Positions 13,451-16,434 of a stretch of 16,434 bases of DNA are shown here, in pieces. Below the pieces are notes generated by a model. It made no database searches. It worked only from the letters and a program-made list of their open reading frames with translations, and had not been told where the DNA came from. A program made the translations under genes and the position numbers. Positions within the stretch are counted from its first letter, which is position 1. Each line of letters starts with the position of its first letter. The stretch is from XYD1-FULL-44-32 sp964433715 (GTDB lineage Bacteria; Patescibacteriota; Minisyncoccia; Phycocordibacterales; XYD1-FULL-46-19), in contig CAYSSL010000012.1 in assembly GCA_964433715.1 (NCBI GenBank), positions 1-16,434 on the forward strand, in the 5' to 3' direction.

Positions 13451-14356
13451 ATGAAATTTAAAAAAACATCACTAGATACTATCGCTTCTGCGGTCATAGC
13501 TTTAGCCATTGTTATTTCTTTTTCTTTTTTACTTTGGGTATCTAGTGAAAATAATAAAGATGTTAAAAATCTAAAACAATCAATCAATGTTTTAGAGCAA
13601 CGTTTGGTACAGTCGGAGAATATTGTTACTGCTTTGGTTGATGGTAATGAAAAATTGGCCGTGGATTTAGAAAGCGAAAAGGTGGCTAGGGCGGAGGCTG
13701 AAAAAAACGCCGAGGAGTCTGTTCGCTCTATTGCTCTTCTTCAGGCTGATGTGGCTACTCAAAAAGCAACCTTAGAAGCTTCTGATTTAACCAAATTAAT
13801 AAATAACTGGAGTCCTCGGGTGGTGCGCGTGGAGTGTGAACTTAGCCGTGCCGACGGTACCATTCGTGTTTCTAAGGCATCAGGAGTGGTAACTGTAAAT
13901 GCTTCTGGGACAGAATTTATAACCAATAAACACGTCGTAGAAGAAGGAAAAATTATAGCTAATAGTTGTTTGGTTTTGTCTTACGATGAAAAAATGGAAT
14001 ACGAAGTCAGTGATATTAAAGTAGATTTGGATAGTGACTTGGCTTATCTAAGATTAAATAAATATACCAACTTCCCCCAACTAAATTCATTGGTAAAAAA
14101 ATGTACGACCCCTCCAAATATTGGTGATCAGGTAGTTATATTGGGATACCCATCGGTCGGATCTAAGGATAGTATTACCGCTACCGATGGGATTATATCT
14201 GGGTTAGATAAAAAATATTATATTACTTCGGCTAAAATTGAACGGGGTAATTCTGGCGGTGGCGCTATTCACCTAAAAAACGATTGTTTGCTGGGTCTAC
14301 CAACGCTGGTGGTGGCAGGACAGGTTGAGTCGCTGGCGCGCATCCTTGCCCTTTAG
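13451..14356 (+). CDS. Membrane-anchored trypsin-like serine protease with coiled coil
   Basis: This 301-residue protein has an N-terminal membrane anchor (about 10-30), then a charged heptad-like region (about 35-112) that should form a coiled coil, then an S1-type protease domain (about 118-301). The catalytic triad is readable: H161 in TNKHVV, D196 in SDLAYL, and S268 in GNSGGG. Order and spacing match the HtrA/DegP-like chymotrypsin fold. No PDZ domain follows; the protein ends soon after the last strand, so it is shorter than DegP-type proteases. The domain should sit outside the membrane, with the coiled coil as a stalk or oligomerisation module. Four cysteines (C129, C173, C218, C279) may form disulfides. 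The nuclease gene begins 27 bp downstream. Confidence 0.88.
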   Translation: MKFKKTSLDTIASAVIALAIVISFSFLLWVSSENNKDVKNLKQSINVLEQRLVQSENIVTALVDGNEKLAVDLESEKVARAEAEKNAEESVRSIALLQADVATQKATLEASDLTKLINNWSPRVVRVECELSRADGTIRVSKASGVVTVNASGTEFITNKHVVEEGKIIANSCLVLSYDEKMEYEVSDIKVDLDSDLAYLRLNKYTNFPQLNSLVKKCTTPPNIGDQVVILGYPSVGSKDSITATDGIISGLDKKYYITSAKIERGNSGGGAIHLKNDCLLGLPTLVVAGQVESLARILAL

Positions 14357-14383
14357 GCCACTTTTTTGTTAGGTTTCTATAAT

Positions 14384-15223
14384 ATGCCTCAGGATAAATA
14401 TTCAGCCGTCTGGGTTTCCCACTCTTCTTTGGGTGATTTTTTGAAATGTCCCAGAGCTTATTATCTCCATAATGTTTATAAAGACCCCAAGACGAGAAGA
14501 AAAATAAATATTGTAAGTCCGGCCCTGTCTCTAGGCTCGGCGGTTCATGAGGTGGTGGAAGGTTTGTTAAATTATCCAGCTGGAGATAGGGCGAAACAAC
14601 CTTTGTTTGCACAATTTGATGAAGCTTGGACCAAAGTTAGTGGCAAGAAAGGTGGTTTTATTGATCCTTCCCAAGAAGCCGAATATCATCAGCGGGGGCG
14701 TAAAATGATTGAGCGAGTTATGGCCCATCCCGGACCATTACTTAATAAGGCTATTAGATTAGCCCCACATGAAAATGATATGCCGCCAAACTTTCTTTTG
14801 TCTGAGAAAGAAAATATTATTTTATGTGGAAAGATTGATTGGTTGGAATATTTGCCAGAGACCGATAGTTTGCATGTCATAGATTTTAAGACGGGAAAAA
14901 ACGAAGAAGGTAGTGATTCTTTGCAGCTACCAATATATTTACTTCTTCTTAATAATTTGCAAAAGAGAAAGGTGGGTAAGGCTAGCTATTGGTATTTAGA
15001 AACAGACAATAAATTAACACCGGTATTTTTGCCGACCGCCGACGAAGCTTATGAAAAAGTTTTTGATGTGGCGATTAGGGTAAAAAAAGCGAGAGAAAAA
15101 GGAGACTTTAATTGTCCACGGGGAGGTTGTTTTGCCTGCCGACCGTTTGAAAAAATTTTAAATGGCGAGGCCGAGTATTTAGGGACGGGTGGGTATGGTC
15201 AGGATATTTATTTTGTAAAATGA
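14384..15223 (+). CDS. PD-(D/E)XK nuclease with probable Fe-S cluster (Cas4/AddB/RecB-like)
   Basis: This 279-residue protein is a RecB-type PD-(D/E)XK nuclease. It shows H55 in GSAVHEV, D152 in GKIDWLE, D167-X-K169 in VIDFKTGK, and the QXXXY motif Q181-Y185. One cysteine in SDFLKCPRAYY-like context (C22) and three near the C-terminus (C244, C249, C252) match the spacing seen in Cas4 and AddB, where four cysteines hold a 4Fe-4S cluster that staples the domain. No CRISPR array or cas gene lies in the window, so a repair or DNA-end processing role is more likely than adaptation. The frame is open from TTG 14366, but conserved similarity begins just after ATG 14384. A TATAAT (14378-14383) abuts that ATG, too close to serve it. 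Confidence 0.88.
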   Translation: MPQDKYSAVWVSHSSLGDFLKCPRAYYLHNVYKDPKTRRKINIVSPALSLGSAVHEVVEGLLNYPAGDRAKQPLFAQFDEAWTKVSGKKGGFIDPSQEAEYHQRGRKMIERVMAHPGPLLNKAIRLAPHENDMPPNFLLSEKENIILCGKIDWLEYLPETDSLHVIDFKTGKNEEGSDSLQLPIYLLLLNNLQKRKVGKASYWYLETDNKLTPVFLPTADEAYEKVFDVAIRVKKAREKGDFNCPRGGCFACRPFEKILNGEAEYLGTGGYGQDIYFVK

Positions 15224-15229
15224 GACAAT

Positions 15230-15266
15230 AAAAAAAAGGGGCTCTCACTGCGTAAGGTGAGACCCC
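15230..15266 (-). terminator. Intrinsic terminator of the minus-strand structured RNA
   Basis: On the minus strand GGGGTCTCAC (15266-15257) pairs with GTGAGA and CCCC (15248-15238) around a single bulged G (15242). Eight uninterrupted T follow (15237-15230). The plus strand has no T-run after the same hairpin, so the terminator works only for minus-strand transcription. Confidence 0.9.
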
Positions 15267-15497
15267 CGATACCCACTGTGCCCTCTTAGTCTGTAGAGAG
15301 GGTGTTGGCGGGTTGGTGTACCGACATTTAACCATGATTGGGCGGGTGTGGTGCCGGCACGGGCTCTGTGGGAGCCCACTTGTGCCCATCTGTTGAAAGA
15401 TGGGGCGAAGAATTGGTCGGCCGCGGCTGACTAGCTGGAGAAGCTGTCTAGGGGGTATCATCCTGTTCACCGACGGCCGATAAGATCTTTTAATGCC
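15230..15497 (-). ncRNA. Stand-alone structured non-coding RNA, family not recognised
   Basis: A transcript of about 268 nt is predicted between a minus-strand promoter and an intrinsic terminator. I counted 60% G+C over 15301-15360 and 58% over 15361-15420, against 20% over 15541-15600. Stems visible on the minus strand are: TCGGCCG-T-CGG (15480-15470) with CCGCGGCCGA (15426-15417), 10 bp with one bulge, enclosing GACAGCT/AGCTAGTC (15448-15442 and 15436-15429); CCCATCT/AGATGGG (15404-15398 and 15391-15385); GGCAC/GTGCC (15386-15382 and 15360-15356) enclosing GGGCTC/GAGCCC (15377-15372 and 15366-15361); CCCTCT/AGAGGG (15302-15297 and 15286-15281); and the terminator stem. I could not find the conserved cores of RNase P RNA, tmRNA, SRP RNA or common riboswitches. 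No credible protein is encoded on either strand. It is convergent with the nuclease gene and ends 6 nt from its stop. Confidence 0.72.
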
Positions 15498-15503
15498 TTG
15501 GCT

Positions 15504-15531
15504 ATTCTATATTTATTACTTAAGAAGTCAA
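15504..15531 (-). promoter_or_regulatory. Promoter of the minus-strand structured RNA
   Basis: On the minus strand TTGACT (15531-15526, five of six -35 matches) and TAGAAT (15509-15504, five of six -10 matches) are spaced by 16 bp. Transcription should start near 15497, about 17 nt before the first long stem. It is one of the few promoters here with a good -35. Confidence 0.72.
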
Positions 15532-15647
15532 TATTTATAAATATAGTTTATAGTGTTAATACTTGATTGTCTTATGTCTAAATCATAATTTCTTGAATTA
15601 AGACCTTGGATTTGTTAGTAAATAATGATAATTTGAGATTTAAAGAT

Positions 15648-16199
15648 ATGAAAATAACTATTTTTGGCCTACCAGGTACGGGCACAAGTACAGCGGGAAA
15701 AATATTGGCTCAGGAGCTCGGGTTTGTTTTTAGGTCGAGTGGTGATATTTTTCGTCAGATGGCGGCCGATTTGGGTCTAAATGTTAATGAGTTCAATCAT
15801 TTAGCTGAGAACGGGGATAAATATGATCAAGAACTTGATTTTCGGGTTAGAGATTATGGATTAGAAAACGATAATTTTGTTTTTGATAGTCATTTGGGTT
15901 GGCACTTTATTCCAGATTCTATAAAAGTAGGACTAGTTTGTGATTATGGTGAGAGAATCAGGCGGATAACAAATAGAGAAGAAAAAGATTTTTCTGTGGT
16001 TGAACAAGAAACTAAAGATCGAGAAGGGTCTATGGCTGGCCGTTATTTAAAATATTATGGCGTTGTTTATCCACCTAATTATAGTGATTTAGATTTGGTA
16101 ATTGATACCACCACTATTAATCCAGAAGGGGTTGTAAAAAATATAATAGATTTTATTAAAACAAAAACAAATTGTCTGAACCAATCAAATTTGAAATAG
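15648..16199 (+). CDS. Cytidylate-kinase-like nucleoside monophosphate kinase
   Basis: This 183-residue P-loop protein resembles archaeal-type CMP kinases. The P-loop is GLPGTGTST (7-15), followed by SSGDIFRQMAADLGLNVNEFN (30-50), the NMP-binding region in that family. FVFDSHLGWHF (78-87) is the strand and following loop, and RIRRITNREEKD (103-114) is the lid-like arginine region. In the P-loop, Thr13 occupies the place of the usual Walker A lysine; I recall the same GTT/GTS variant in some archaeal cytidylate-kinase-like proteins, so it may be a subfamily trait rather than an error. The likely reaction is ATP-dependent phosphorylation of CMP or dCMP, but the substrate is not certain. An in-frame TTG at 15606 would add 14 residues; ATG 15648 puts the P-loop at its normal place. 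The 3' end overlaps tgt by 28 bp. Confidence 0.8.
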   Translation: MKITIFGLPGTGTSTAGKILAQELGFVFRSSGDIFRQMAADLGLNVNEFNHLAENGDKYDQELDFRVRDYGLENDNFVFDSHLGWHFIPDSIKVGLVCDYGERIRRITNREEKDFSVVEQETKDREGSMAGRYLKYYGVVYPPNYSDLDLVIDTTTINPEGVVKNIIDFIKTKTNCLNQSNLK

Positions 16200-16434
16200 A
16201 AAAAAAGGGCAATGGCTTAGCTAGGGCCGGTGTTATTTCGACACCGCATGGTGATATTGCCACGCCGGCTTTTGTGGTGGTGGGGACCAAGGCGACCGTG
16301 AAGGCCCTTACCCCTGAGCAGGTAAAAGGCCTAGGGGCACAAACTACCCTTTGTAATACTTATCACCTTTACCTTCAACCAGGTGATGAGCTGGTGGCTG
16401 GGGCCGGTGGGCTGCATAAGTTTATGAATTGGTC
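16172..16434 (+). CDS. tgt: Queuine tRNA-ribosyltransferase, 5' part, cut by window end
   Basis: The first 87 codons of a Tgt-family enzyme are present. Recognisable are STPHGDIATPAFVVVGTKATVKALTPEQ (about 23-50), CNTYHLYLQPG (60-70) and GGLHKFMNW (78-86), which match the N-terminal part of bacterial TGT barrels. The enzyme exchanges guanine 34 of GUN-anticodon tRNAs for preQ1 or queuine. The catalytic aspartates and zinc site lie beyond the window. The only reasonable start is TTG 16172, because an in-frame stop is at 16157-16159 and no in-frame ATG occurs before the conserved region. It overlaps the kinase gene by 28 bp in another frame, so translation is probably coupled. No Shine-Dalgarno is visible. 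TrhO at 3490 acts on the same tRNA position, but on U34. Confidence 0.93.
   Translation, partial: MSEPIKFEIEKKGNGLARAGVISTPHGDIATPAFVVVGTKATVKALTPEQVKGLGAQTTLCNTYHLYLQPGDELVAGAGGLHKFMNW

Noticed and set aside
11776..15223. Defence island made of helicase, protease and nuclease
   Set aside because: No known defence-system gene combination is complete here, and each gene fits a housekeeping role; kept only as a low-interest finding.
14384..15223. Cas4 of a CRISPR-Cas locus
   Set aside because: No repeat-spacer array, cas1 or cas2 is present in the window, and the protein is longer than typical Cas4.
15108..15470. Minus-strand 120-codon frame over the RNA region
   Set aside because: It overlaps the 3' end of the nuclease gene, crosses the terminator, has low-complexity content, and the stems explain the sequence better.
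15230..15497. Possible group I intron, from TTAAATGTCGGT and ACAGACTA on the minus strand
   Set aside because: The matches fall in the wrong order and context, the ACAGACTA lies in the loop of a simple hairpin, and the locus has its own promoter and terminator with no interrupted gene.
15606..15647. TTG start for the kinase at 15606
   Set aside because: It adds 14 AT-rich-coded residues before the P-loop; ATG 15648 puts the P-loop at the usual position.

Overview
The window looks like a chromosomal stretch from a Patescibacteria/CPR bacterium, most likely of the Parcubacteria (Paceibacteria) type. This is an inference from gene content: short single-copy housekeeping or repair genes mixed with small membrane-anchored proteins, a Pif1-type helicase with a C-terminal helix-turn-helix, a Cas4/AddB-like PD-(D/E)XK nuclease, and orphan membrane genes with no biosynthetic pathway around them. 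Base composition is AT-rich, and almost no gene has a Shine-Dalgarno sequence. No rRNA, tRNA, CRISPR array, insertion sequence or classical defence island was found.

Layout. 1-922: a Nudix hydrolase and a TspO protein, 2 bp apart. 1020-2556: an ABC-F ATPase under its own promoter, convergent with a divergent Nudix-like gene on the minus strand (2578-3279). 3247-3490: an intergenic stretch with several inverted repeats. 3490-4353: a TrhO-type tRNA U34 hydroxylase. 4418-5205: a PlsC acyltransferase that stands out by GC content, a strong Shine-Dalgarno and a textbook terminator. 5223-6445: rarA/mgsA, ending in an 18-bp inverted repeat shared with a convergent DUF378 membrane gene (6458-6688). 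6792-8396: a YceI-domain protein and two small membrane/coiled-coil proteins. 8416-10941: PAP2 phosphatase, YihY/BrkB membrane protein and AI-2E family permease. 10993-11739: a membrane-anchored exported protein. 11776-15223: Pif1-HTH helicase, membrane-anchored trypsin-like protease, PD-(D/E)XK nuclease. 15230-15531: a stand-alone structured RNA on the minus strand. 15648-16434: a cytidylate-kinase-like protein overlapping the start of tgt, which runs off the window.

Two signals go beyond routine annotation. First, the GC-rich block at about 15230-15497 has a good minus-strand promoter, at least five hairpins and an intrinsic terminator with eight uridines, but matches no RNA family I can recognise; it is the best candidate here for something undescribed. 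Second, many genes carry a -10 hexamer whose last base lies only 6-10 nt before the start codon, and at four genes exactly 6 nt. This places the predicted transcription start on or next to the start codon, so leaderless mRNAs appear to be the norm in this genome, and plsC with its Shine-Dalgarno is the exception.

Functionally the genes are mostly independent units. Shared themes are nucleotide sanitation or metabolism (two Nudix proteins, a CMP-kinase-like protein), wobble-position tRNA modification (TrhO at U34, Tgt at G34), replication and repair (RarA, Pif1-HTH, nuclease) and cell-envelope functions (TspO, PlsC, PAP2, YihY, AI-2E permease, YceI, anchored protease). I see no gene set that forms a recognisable new multi-gene system.
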